From the NCBI GenBank assembly GCA_020637365.1, contig JACJWE010000002.1:434001-498000 (forward strand): DNA of 64,000 nucleotides, in the 5' to 3' direction. The translations under genes and the position numbers were made by a program. The notes beneath the pieces were generated by a model. It was not told where the DNA came from and did no database searches. It saw only the letters and a program-made list of their open reading frames with translations. Within the stretch, counting starts at the first letter, position 1; every line of letters begins with the position of its first letter. Source of the stretch: Acidimicrobiia bacterium. GTDB taxonomy: Bacteria > Actinomycetota > Acidimicrobiia > IMCC26256 > JAGNEX01. Shown piece after piece: positions 17,638 to 27,278 of the stretch.

Positions 17638-19509
17638 TCACAGGTCGATATGGATACCCAGGTCGACCGAACGTTCGGTCGGAATACCGAAATAGCGGCT
17701 GGGGTCACTTGCGTTGCGGTGCATCCAGGCAAACAGCCGCTCCCGCCAGATCGCCATTCCCGGGCGGTTGGTCGCCTCGATACGCTCCCGCCCCAAGAAG
17801 TAGGCGGTGTGATCAGGGTCGAACGACAGGGCTGGAATGGTGAGATCGGCGAGGTCAGCGCTGAGGTTGACCGCCTCGGTGAACCCGTAGCGCATCTCGA
17901 GCTGGAAGAACCCATCGCCGAACTCTGTGACCCTCGCACGCTGGGGACGCAAGACGACAGGACGGTCGTCGGTCACGACCGACAGCATGACGACGGTGTC
18001 GTGGAGACTGTCGTTTTGGCGCAGATTCATGATGAGTGCTGGTGGGACATGGTCCGGGCGGCGGTGCATGTACACCCCGGTGCCGGTGTGACGATGGGGC
18101 GGGTTCTCCTTCAGGCCCCGGACAAAGGTTCCGATGGTCAGGCCGGTGCGCTCGATACGTTCGGCGACAAGCTCGCGGCCCTTCTTCCACGTCGTGAACA
18201 CCAAAAAGCCGAGCATGCCGATCAGCAGTGGGAACCAACCACCATCGGGGATCTTGAACAGGTTTGCGGTGGCAAAGGCCAGGTCGAGCAGCAGAATCGG
18301 ACCGAGAATGAGGTAGGTCTTGGTTCGGGACCACTTCCAAAGATCTTGCGCGATGCGGGCGACCAGGATGGTGGTGATCACCATCGTGACCGTCACAGCG
18401 ACGCCGTATGCCGCAGCCAAACTGGAAGACGTGCGGAAGGCCAAGACCAACCCAACACACGCGACCAACAACGCCCAGTTGACCACCGGCACGTACACCT
18501 GACCGCGGTGTTCTTCGGATGTTTGCACGGTCCGCACCCGAGGGAGGTAGTCGAGGTTGACCGCTTGGACCGTCAGTGAAAATGCCCCGGTGATCAGCGC
18601 CTGGGACGCGATCACCGTGGCCGATGTCGCCAAGATCGTGAGGGGCCACTGCGCCCAGGTTGGAGCCAGTAGATAGAACGGATTTTCGATGGCTTCTGGA
18701 TTGTGCAGTAGCAGTGCACCCTGACCGAGGTAATTCAAGATGAGCGCCGGAAAGACGATGAAGTACCACGCTTTTTCGATCGGCTTGCGGCCGAAATGCC
18801 CCATATCGGCATAGAGGGCCTCGCCGCCGGTGACCACCAGAAATACCGAGCCCAAGACGAGGAATCCTTTGGCGCCCTCATCGATGAAGAACTGCACGGC
18901 GTAGGTCGGGATGATCGCTCGAAACACCGACGTGTCATGGACGATGTTGGTGACACCCAAAACGGCCAACGTACCGAACCAGATCAACATCGCTGGCCCA
19001 AAGAACTTGCCGACTATGTGCGTCCCGAACCGCTGGACCGAGAACAAGCCGATGAGGATCACAACCACGATGGGAATCACCCAGTCGCCTACCCCCGGGG
19101 CGGCAACTTCAATCCCTTCGACGGCCGAAAGCACCGAGATGGCGGGCGTAATCATGCCGTCACCAAACAGCAACGCCGTTCCGAACAGCGCCAACAAGAT
19201 CAGTTTGGCGCGCCCCTTGCTGTCGTGCGGGATGAGTGCACCCAACGCCAGGATGCCGCCTTCGCCATGGTTGTCGGCTCGCATGACGATGATCAGGTAC
19301 TTGATCGTGATCACGATGATGAGCGACCAGATCATCAGCGACAGCACCCCAAGGACGGTTTCCTCAGAAACCGCCAGGTTGTGCTCACCCGCCAGGGACT
19401 CGCGGAACGAATAGAGGGGGCTGGTACCGATGTCGCCAAACACGACGCCGAGGGCACCCAACATCAGACCGGCCGCGGCGCCCCGAGCCTTTGTTCCACC
19501 TTGTTGCAT
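17638..19509 (-). CDS. kup: KUP-family potassium uptake transporter
   Basis: The 623-residue protein is full length for KUP/HAK proteins. The N-terminus carries GVVFGDIGTSPLYSF, the family signature, followed by a dozen membrane helices and motifs such as DNHGEGGILALGAL and GDGMITPAISVLSAVEG. The last 150 residues form the hydrophilic C-terminal domain. It imports K+ with protons. ATG 19509 is chosen because GGGAGG lies 5 nt upstream. I looked for a c-di-AMP riboswitch in the leader and did not find a convincing one. Confidence 0.96.
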   Translation of the reverse strand: MQQGGTKARGAAAGLMLGALGVVFGDIGTSPLYSFRESLAGEHNLAVSEETVLGVLSLMIWSLIIVITIKYLIIVMRADNHGEGGILALGALIPHDSKGRAKLILLALFGTALLFGDGMITPAISVLSAVEGIEVAAPGVGDWVIPIVVVILIGLFSVQRFGTHIVGKFFGPAMLIWFGTLAVLGVTNIVHDTSVFRAIIPTYAVQFFIDEGAKGFLVLGSVFLVVTGGEALYADMGHFGRKPIEKAWYFIVFPALILNYLGQGALLLHNPEAIENPFYLLAPTWAQWPLTILATSATVIASQALITGAFSLTVQAVNLDYLPRVRTVQTSEEHRGQVYVPVVNWALLVACVGLVLAFRTSSSLAAAYGVAVTVTMVITTILVARIAQDLWKWSRTKTYLILGPILLLDLAFATANLFKIPDGGWFPLLIGMLGFLVFTTWKKGRELVAERIERTGLTIGTFVRGLKENPPHRHTGTGVYMHRRPDHVPPALIMNLRQNDSLHDTVVMLSVVTDDRPVVLRPQRARVTEFGDGFFQLEMRYGFTEAVNLSADLADLTIPALSFDPDHTAYFLGRERIEATNRPGMAIWRERLFAWMHRNASDPSRYFGIPTERSVDLGIHIDL

Positions 19510-19933
19510 GGGACCTCCCAAGTGGACGACGGATCCACGGTGTATCCGGTCGCAGTGCCGTCCCGTGCGCTAGGCGCCGTAATGCGGGTGCTGCCACCAG
19601 CACTCGACGGTGCTCGTTTGCAACCAACGGTGTGCGCAAGATCGTAGCCCCGCGCGGGTAGCGATCGACCGATTCGCGAACCGTCGGACCGCGAGATGCC
19701 TCGACCGCGTTGAGCTTCGCAGCGACCAAGCGACGTTGCCCGATGGCGTCTTGGTACGGGGCCCAGCGGCAGACATGTCGGCGATCGCTCGCCAATGCGC
19801 CTCGTGGCAAAGATTTGCCTATTCAGACGACGATTCGATCTGCCGAGAATCAAGGTTGTCTCTCGATTCCGTGAAGTGTGACCTGCATGGTCGGGGCACA
19901 GCCGCGGAGATCGACACATCAAAGGATCCCCGC
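19510..19933. other. Divergent intergenic region between kup and the surface-protein pair
   Basis: No gene or known RNA is visible in these 424 bases. The last 15 bases carry the leader AAAGGATCCCCGC, which is nearly identical to the leader of the second surface-protein gene at 22496-22508 and contains the ribosome site. Confidence 0.4.
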
Positions 19934-22118
19934 ATGAACACCCACGGTGTCTACCGCTCCCGCCTGTCCCTTCTGGCCGTGTTTGCTGGCGCGTTGCTGC
20001 TGTTTGCGTTTGCCTTGCCGCCGCTCGCTAAAGGCCTCGTCACACTCGACGGTCCTCACGGCGCACCAAATCCGAACCAGACCTCGTTGCAGGCGGCTTG
20101 CCCTGCAGGAAGCCTCTCTGCGTTGCTCTCAGGGACGGGAGCCAGCACCAACTCCGACAACGGCCACTCGATCAAGACTCAGAACGGGTTCACCTTTGAA
20201 TGGAGCACCTCGGTCGTCGACGGCGATAGCGACGGTCAGGTCGACGACTTTGTCTTCAACATCTACGCGATTCACAACGGCGACGGTGAGCCGATTGCAT
20301 ATAGCAAGGTGTTCGTTTTTGTTGGAGGCGGGTCGACGTACGTCGGAACATTGCCCCAAGCGCAGGAGAGCAGCGCTGGCGATGACGCTTTGGTGGTGCT
20401 GGACCAGGGCAAGGGCAAGATCACTCAGTTTGGATTCTGCGTGTACCCAACGTCTGGTGCGCTCCGAATCGACAAGGCAGTGCCCCAGCCAGTCAACGAG
20501 ACCGATACGTTCACCGTTCACTACGAATGCGTTCTCGGCGACGGCATCGTGGCCGATGGGGATGTGACCTTCGGCAGCCACGGCGGATCGGTCCTCGTTG
20601 ACGACATCCCCATGTCTGCCGCCCAACCGCCCGTGACATCCTGCACCCTCACCGAACCCGGTGTCGACATGGACCTCTACACCCCGGTTCTTCCCGCTGC
20701 GGTGACGCTCCTCACGGACACGGCCGTGGTGGCAACGGTGACCAACAATCCCGCAACGACAACGACTACGTCGGTGGTACCTGACACAACAACAACGACG
20801 CGGCCGGACGACACGACGACAACGACCGCGGTACCCGACACCACCACCACAACCGCTGTTCCCGACACGACCACCACGACCGCTGTACCCGACACCACCT
20901 CCACGACCGCGGGACCCGACACCACCACCACGACCGCGGGACCCGACACCACCACCACCACGACAGCGGTACCCGACACAACAACAACGACCCGGCCGAA
21001 CGACACCACCACCACGACCGCGGTACCCGACACCACCACACACGACCGCGGTAGCCGACACCACCACCACCACGACCGCGGTACCCGACACAACAACAAC
21101 GACCCGGCCCGAACGACACCACCACCACGACCGCGGGACCCGAGACCACCACCACGACAGCGGTACCCGACACAACAACAACGACCCGGCCGAACGACAG
21201 CACCACCACGACGACCGTAGGGCCAGACGACACGACAACGACCCGGCCAGACGACACGACCACCACGACCCGGCCGGACGACACGACCACCACGACCCGG
21301 CCGGACGACACGACCACCACGACCCGGCCGGACGATACGACGACCACGACGACCACGACGACCACGACCACCACGACCACCACGACCACCACCACGACCA
21401 CGACGACCACGACGACCACCACGACCACGACGACACGACGACGACGACGACCATGATGCTCACCTCCACAACAACCACTGGAGCCGACTCCACGACAACC
21501 ACCACGTTCAACGCGACGACGACGTCGAGCGATCGGAACGGCCTGACGACGACGACTGGGCAAGGCAGCGTTACGACGGGAGCCCCGACTTCCACGACGG
21601 GGGCGACGACAACCTCCAACGTTCCAAGCACGTCCGCGAGTACTGACACCACGACAACGACGGTGCTCAGCCCGACCACATCGGCGGAGGTCCTCGGTGC
21701 GACGACCTCATCGGATGCCTCAACGACGAGTGATCCCTCAGAATCACCCTGGCAGAACAGCTCCTCGTCGACCATCGGTCGAGCAGCGGCGGGCTTGCCA
21801 TCAAGCCCTGGTTCATCGACGGTCGATGCGGGCTCGAGTGCGGCTGAGACAACAGTGTCAGTGCTTGGACAGGCGATCGCCAATACCGATCGGGTCGACG
21901 TCGTGAAGGGCCGGAGCGACATGAGCCGCGGCGCGTCTAAAACCGTCGGCGGCACCACACCACCCACGCTGATGCTCACCCGAGTGGCGACAACGGAGAT
22001 GGCCGAAACCGGCGCCGCATCCCTGCCGTTGGTCGCACTCGGCTCAACGTTGGTTCTGACGGGCTGGCTGTTGCAGCTCCATGCTGGCGGTCGACGATGT
22101 GGCAAGCGGAGCCGCTGA
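19934..22118 (+). CDS. Sortase-type surface protein A: conserved ectodomain, Thr-rich stalk, MAETG anchor (frame breaks in stalk)
   Basis: The ATG at 19934 follows AAAGGATCCCCGC. A signal peptide ends near LPPLAKGLV. The ectodomain has two parts: a first with ACPAGS, EWSTSVVDGDSDGQVDDF and ITQFGFCVY, and a second of DUF5979 type with FTVHYEC and CTLTEPGVD. From about 20755 a stalk of TTTTT(A/R)(V/P)PD units follows. The frame breaks near 21040 and 21110 (an extra C in a CCC run) and again near 21430, after which the C-terminus continues to MAETG, a hydrophobic helix and GRRCGKRSR. Taken together this is one gene, paralogous to the next. The breaks lie in tandem repeats, so assembly error or slipped-strand variation are both possible. 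Confidence 0.8.
20758..21446 (+). repeat. Thr-rich tandem repeats of surface protein A
   Basis: Units of the kind CCCGACACCACCACCACGACCGCGGTA recur with variants (AVPD, AGPD, TRPDD/TRPND), followed by an almost pure ACG/ACC Thr tract at 21335-21440. The DNA is prone to slippage and to mis-assembly, and the open frame is lost three times within it. Confidence 0.85.
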
Positions 22119-22508
22119 AGTACACGACCCCAACCCTCGAAACGTTAAACAGAAGCGTGCAGAAACCGCGACCCGGGCAAGCGCTTCTGTCCGATTTGCA
22201 TAGCGCGACGATTTCTGGCGTCTCGACCTCGGCCCAAGGTCGAGACCTCGAATCCACGAGACGAAACCAGGCATTTGCCAGGAGGCGCACCAGCGCGGTC
22301 TCTCGCGCCAGTGCGGTAGGCGTCTGGCGATCGATCAAGCTCCATCACGACCTGTCGCTCCAGGCGTTTCCGGCGACGGCCAGCCTAAATTCGTTTATTT
22401 AAGCCAACTCCGACCTGTTCGGAACCACTGATGTTTCCCGATACGGTGACCTCATTGGACAGCGAATGCCGCACACGTCCGGCGTCGCTCATAATGAAAG
22501 GTCCCCGC
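22119..22508. other. Gap between the surface-protein paralogs, with a hairpin at 22220-22246
   Basis: GTCTCGACCT (22220-22229) and AGGTCGAGAC (22237-22246) form a perfect 10-bp stem with a 7-nt loop about 100 nt after the first gene, probably its terminator. The rest should contain the promoter of the second gene. No ORF is convincing. Confidence 0.55.
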
Positions 22509-24291
22509 GTGAACATCTTTCGCATTCGCAATACACCGCTGAGCCTCTTGGGAATCCTTGTCGGATCACTGTTGCTGTTCATCGTTGCGTTACCGCCACT
22601 CGCAAAGGGCCTCGTCGACCTGGAGGGACCAGGCTCGACGCCGGATCCCAACGTGAATTCGGTTCAGGATGCTTGCCCCGCAGGAAGTACTTCCGCCCTG
22701 TTCTCCACCGGTCATGCAAGCAGCAACGGCGCGGGCCACCTCACCAAGACCGAAGCGGGACTCACTCTGGAATGGTCTGAATCAATTGTTGATGCCGATG
22801 GCGACGGCCAAGTCGACGACTTTGTTCTTGACGTGTACGGCATTTATGACGCAAATGGCGACCCGGTCGCCTATAGCCAAGTGTTTGCGTTCGGTGGCGG
22901 CGGCAAGGTCTATACCGGAACCTTGGACCTCGCTCAACAAGCCAATACCGGAAATGATGCGTTTGTCCTCCTGAACCAAGCCAAGGGGAACATCACTCAG
23001 TTCGGCTTCTGCGTCTACCAGAGCACTGGCTCACTTGAAATCACCAAGACGGTACCCACGGCCGCCAGCTCGGACGATCAGTTCACCGTTCACTACGAGT
23101 GCACGCTCGACGACGTTGTTGTGGCCGAAGGCGACGCCGTGTTCGGCAGCGCAGGCGGCACAACGGTGATCGACGGCATCCCAACTTCCAACACCGGCAC
23201 ACCCCAGACCGTCTGCGTCCTCTCCGAACCCGGTGTCGACCTCACGATCTACAGTCCAGAACTGCCAGGTGATGTGGAGCTCGGCACCGCCACCACGACT
23301 CCTGCATCGGTGACGAACTATCTGGTCACCACGACCACGACGACAGTCGCGCCGACCACCACGACAACGCACCACGACAATCGCACCAACCACCACGACG
23401 GTCGCACCGACGACGACCACGACGGCGGCGCCAACCACCACGACAATCGCACCAACTACCACGACGACGGTCGCACCGACGACGACCACGACGGCGGCGC
23501 CAACGACGACCACGACCGCAGCACCGACCACCACGACGGTCGCGCCAACCACGACCACGACCGCAGCACCGACCACCACGACAATCGCACCAACTACCAC
23601 GACGGTCGCACCGACGACGACCACGACGGCGGCGCCAACCACGACCACGACCGCAGCACCGACCACGACGGTCAGCGCCGACCACGACCACGTCGGTACT
23701 CGCAGGCACCACGACATCCACAGCGGCACCAAGCACGACCACATCCACGGCGGCGCCAACAACCACCACGACCGGCGCACCAACCACGACAACGGCACCA
23801 ACCACGACGACGTCGGTGCAAGCAGGCACCACGACATCCACAACCGCTCCGACCACCACGACGTCTAGCGCCGTTGAGGCCGCCACATCCACGTCGTCAT
23901 CCAGCTCGACCACGTCGGCTGCTTCGACATCATCAACGTCTTCGCTCGGATCGGCCATCACGACGTCGTCGACCAGCACCTCCGTCGCAGTCGCCACGAC
24001 GCCGACCACCGGTCCGACGGCTACGACGGGCGCTGTTCTCGGCCTCGCCATCACCCGTGATAACACCCAAACAGCAGACAGCAGCACGACTGGGGCAACC
24101 ACATCCTCCGATGCCAGCACCACCGCGACCACCGGTCCGTACGCACAGGTGCTGGGTGCGGCCTAACGCGACACATGGCCACCACCGGGGCGACCACATT
24201 GCCACTTGTACTGTTGGGCTCTGGGCTCATCCTGATTGGCCTGTTCTTCCAGCTGTCGGCTCGCCAACAGGGCCGACAAGCCGCCGAGTAG
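22509..24291 (+). CDS. Sortase-type surface protein B, paralog of A (frame breaks in stalk and before the anchor)
   Basis: The start is GTG 22509 behind AAAGGTCCCCGC, aligned with protein A. Signal peptide, ectodomain (ACPAGS, EWSESIVDADGDGQVDDF, ITQFGFCVY) and DUF5979-like part (FTVHYEC, VCVLSEPGVD) match A closely. The stalk consists of TTTT(V/I/A)AP units. The frame is lost near 23365, shifts back near 23675, and breaks again at 24165, where one missing base turns an expected leucine codon into TAA. Beyond it the frame gives MATTG, a hydrophobic helix and ARQQGRQAAE, ending at 24291. The tail aligns with the LTR...MAETG tail of A, so the sorting signal is real. Wall attachment by a sortase is inferred. 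Confidence 0.8.
23325..23865 (+). repeat. Thr/Pro-rich tandem repeats of surface protein B
   Basis: A degenerate 21-nt unit, ACCACGACGGTCGCACCGACG and variants, is repeated about twenty times and encodes TTTTVAP-like heptads. Two reading-frame changes fall inside it. Confidence 0.85.
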
Positions 24292-24441
24292 CTTGGATCG
24301 AGGGTGCCGTTGGTTGGGGTCAGCCTCCCGCTTGACTCCGGTCACGGCACCCTTGGATCGTCCCGCTCCGCAGCGAGTGCCCTCAGTTGTTGGGGGGACC
24401 AAGGCGGTCACGGTGTGCGAGCGCTCTACCAGTAATCTCGG

Positions 24442-25509
24442 ATGCACATGGGCGCGAATCTGGAAGAACCAACTCGACTCAGGCACCGGCTACCAACTCG
24501 ACGGACCCTTATTCCTGGGTTCTGCGCACTTTCATTGCTGGTGGCATGCGCACCGTCGGTGCTGAGCCCTGTTCGCCCTGACGGCGACGCCGAGACGACA
24601 CCAGCCCAGGTCTTTGCTGAGCGGAGGGCGAATGTCGATACCTTTCCGGAGCCTGCTTTCGCCACCGTTGGACCATCGGTCGAGTCGCCGCCACTCGACG
24701 TCGAGGGTCGCGATTCAGAGCCGCTCGCTGTAGACGATGACCTCGTCACGCGCACCATTACGTTTCACTCGACAGCCGACGGCGTAGTCACCGGCGACCT
24801 GACCATTCCGACCTGGTCAGATGCTCCGTTACCGTGCGTCGTGGCGCTTCATGGAATTGGCGGCGACCGCATCACCCTGAACCTCGGTTGGGCAGCACCG
24901 CGTCCCCTGGGGATGGGCGTACTTTCGATCGATTCTCGTTTTGGTGATGAGACCGGCGGCGACCTGAACCCCGACTCGTGGCGTACCAAAGACGAAGTTA
25001 TCGACAGCATCAAAACGGTGTTGGGCGACATGAAAGCGGCCGTCGACGTGCTGGTCGAGACGCCTGAATGCGATCCGAATCGTTTGGGCTTTGTGGGGAT
25101 GAGCCTTGGAGGAATCATCGGCTCGATCTTTGTTGCGTCCGAACCGCGTGTGAAGTTCGCCTCATTTGCCCTTGTTGGTGGAGATATTGAGGATGTGTTG
25201 CGGTCGGGCGTCATCCCTGCCGTTGCTCAGGCACACCGACTTGACCTGGACTCCTTTTCGGAGTCGCTCGCCACCCTGGATCCAGCACGTTGGGCGCCGC
25301 TCTTTGGCGACATGCCCGTGTTGTTCATTTCCTCACAGGACGACCCGATCTTTGGTCGATCGTCTCAAGATGCGTTCGCATCTGCATTAGAGATGCCACC
25401 AGACCGAGAAACCATATCCAAGCGTCATGCTCCCGGATTGAGCGACCTCGAGAAGCTTTCGATCTCGATCAACACATGGGTGACCAATACTGCAGGGGGA
25501 AGCTCGTAG
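24442..25509 (+). CDS. Lipoprotein alpha/beta-hydrolase
   Basis: The 355-residue protein has a type II signal peptide with lipobox LLVAC near residue 36, so it should be lipid-anchored outside the membrane. The hydrolase domain shows the oxyanion segment VVALHGIGGDR, nucleophile elbow GMSLGG, an Asp region (FISSQDDP) and a His near the C-terminus (KRHAPGLSD). It resembles dienelactone-hydrolase/acyl-esterase proteins; the substrate is unknown. ATG 24442 is used, with a second ATG two codons later. It follows the surface-protein pair by 150 nt in the same direction. Confidence 0.82.
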   Translation: MHMGANLEEPTRLRHRLPTRRTLIPGFCALSLLVACAPSVLSPVRPDGDAETTPAQVFAERRANVDTFPEPAFATVGPSVESPPLDVEGRDSEPLAVDDDLVTRTITFHSTADGVVTGDLTIPTWSDAPLPCVVALHGIGGDRITLNLGWAAPRPLGMGVLSIDSRFGDETGGDLNPDSWRTKDEVIDSIKTVLGDMKAAVDVLVETPECDPNRLGFVGMSLGGIIGSIFVASEPRVKFASFALVGGDIEDVLRSGVIPAVAQAHRLDLDSFSESLATLDPARWAPLFGDMPVLFISSQDDPIFGRSSQDAFASALEMPPDRETISKRHAPGLSDLEKLSISINTWVTNTAGGSS

Positions 25510-25609
25510 CCTACGGTGCTGGGAAGCTGACGGTCCGAGCCATCAGACCTCAAACGGGTCCCGTCCGCATCGTTTCGATCGTGCCCGCAATCACCAAGGA
25601 GGCATCGCC

Positions 25610-26200
25610 ATGGCAGTTGAATCAGCAGTGGACCGATATATCGCACGGTCACAGAAATGGCCTGACGAAATGACTGCTCTGCGACCCATCATGGTGGACT
25701 GTGGACTGGATGAGTCGATCAAATGGGGCAAGCCATGCTTCTCAGCAGACGGCGCGAATATCGCCATCTTTCAAGAGATGAAGGCATTCTTGAGCCTGAT
25801 GTTTTTCAAAGGCGCGCTTCTTGACGATCCACAGGGACTCCTCAAGTCCCAAGGCCCCAACTCTCGATCCGCGATGCGGCTCGAATTCACTTCGGTCTCC
25901 GAGATCCAGACTCAGGCCGACGCGATTCGCGAATTGATCGACGATGCGATTGCGGTGGAAGCATCAGGCGAAGACCTTGGACCGGCCCCCGAGCCAGAAT
26001 GGGCGCCGGAACTGACCGAACGGATGGATGCCGATGCAGACTTCCGCGAAGCCTTCCAAGGACTCACACCGGGACGCCAACGCGAGTACAACCTGCATTT
26101 CTCCGACGCCAAGAAGGCAGAGACACGCTCTGCCAGGATCGACAAGCACTACGACAAGATCATGAGTGGCCTCGGCATGCGCGACCGCCCTGGGAAGTAG
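25610..26200 (+). CDS. YdeI/DUF1801-family protein
   Basis: The 196-residue cytoplasmic protein begins behind a strong AAGGAGG site 7 nt before ATG. It contains IKWGKPCFS and a C-terminal block GRQREYNLHFSDAKK, matching the YdeI/OmpD-associated family (DUF1801 with C-terminal YdeI-like extension). The biochemical role is not firmly established. It is a single gene between a lipoprotein and a convergent membrane-protein gene. A second DUF1801-type protein is encoded at 54727-55080. Confidence 0.85.
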   Translation: MAVESAVDRYIARSQKWPDEMTALRPIMVDCGLDESIKWGKPCFSADGANIAIFQEMKAFLSLMFFKGALLDDPQGLLKSQGPNSRSAMRLEFTSVSEIQTQADAIRELIDDAIAVEASGEDLGPAPEPEWAPELTERMDADADFREAFQGLTPGRQREYNLHFSDAKKAETRSARIDKHYDKIMSGLGMRDRPGK

Positions 26201-26246
26201 GCGACGGTTCCCGACGCCGCCGAACCTGGGTTACATCAAATCTGGG

Positions 26247-27205
26247 TTACATCGAAACCGCCGAAGAGGCCGGAGCGGCGGTTGGCGCCGTCAGCCGTGC
26301 AAACAAGGCGCCACCGACCGGCGGCACGACGAACAACGTCACGAGCGCCGGCACCACCAGGTCGAAGAGCGAGTCGGGCGCGGTGAATATGTCGCCGTAC
26401 CAACTCTGTCTGAGAACCCCAACGATCACCACACTAATGACAGCCCCGAACAGCCAGGCCGCCAGGAGCGAACCGACGATCGCGCCCCAGAACGCCAACG
26501 CTGGCCGACCGAACCGAATCCAGAACGGTTTTCCGGGCAGGCCCACGGCGCCGTCGCGGGCGGCCAACGGTTTGATCGCTAACGCTGGGACCCCAACCCC
26601 GAGCACCACGATGATCAGAGGAAGCAGCAAGAACGGCGGTAACCCGGCCAGACCCTGGAACACGCTGGGATCGCGCACCAGAAGCCATTGAGCGCCTTGA
26701 ACGACGATCGCGGCGCCGACGGCCAGACCGATCGTCGACATATTGATCAGCTGTTTCGGCGACCATGTGGCGATCATCATGGTTCGCGAGCGGATGGCCA
26801 GCCCTAGAAACAGCCACCCGGCACTAGCCCATAGGAAGATCATGAAGCCGAACATCAGCTCGTCATAGATCGAACCATCGAAGGTCAACGCGAGACCTGA
26901 GTTGAGCGAATACGCTCGCACCCCGCCGAAGAGGACCAATGCGATGGCGGCAAAGACGACCGTATTGCCGGCGGCAAGCGGAAGGGTCGGAGCGACACCG
27001 TTGCGGAAAAGTCTTGTACCGGCGACATCGGCGCCGGTGGCGTTACGGAGCTGAGGTGCTCACCCCTCCTGAGACGCAACGACGGCGGAGGCCGACGCTG
27101 AGCCACCAGCACCTGAACCATCGGCATGCGGCCCAGGCGCCGGCGGTCCGCTGGCTGCGTCCCCGCAGGTTGTTGGCGCGGTTTACGCGGTCGTCGCTTG
27201 GCCAT
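26247..27205 (-). pseudogene. Polytopic membrane protein, unknown family, frameshifted and with an in-frame stop
   Basis: The intact C-terminal frame (26247-26939 and a little upstream) encodes at least five hydrophobic helices, for instance FLLLPLIIVVLGVGVPALAI. Upstream, a good start exists in another frame: ATG 27205 behind GGAG, beginning MAKRRPRKPRQQPAGTQ. Shifting frame once gives a Pro/Gly/Ser linker that reaches VVASQEG, then TGA, and the same frame continues as QLRNATGADVAGTRLFRN and into the first helix. So one frame change and one stop separate an intact-looking start from the membrane part. Error or true decay cannot be told apart here. I do not recognise the family. Confidence 0.55.
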
Positions 27206-27278
27206 CTGGTGTCTCCAGGTCTGTCGGTCACGCCGCGGCGCCACGCCCCAGGGCGGACCGGCGCCGCGTGCTGCGACG

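Noticed and set aside
19510..19800. Possible c-di-AMP (ydaO-type) riboswitch in front of kup
   Set aside because: No match to the conserved motifs on the minus strand.
20758..21446. CRISPR-like short repeats
   Set aside because: The repeats have no constant spacer length or unique spacers and encode Thr-rich protein in frame with the upstream domain, so they are coding repeats.
20129..22105. 658-codon minus-strand open frame rich in Val/Trp/Ser/Arg
   Set aside because: It is antisense to the Thr-codon repeats of surface protein A. Repeats of ACC/ACG read backwards give endless GGT/GTG-type codons. It has no ribosome site or family match.
26247..27205. Selenocysteine reading of the TGA in the membrane-protein gene
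   Set aside because: No SECIS-like hairpin is obvious after it and a separate frame change is needed as well, so damage or error is simpler.
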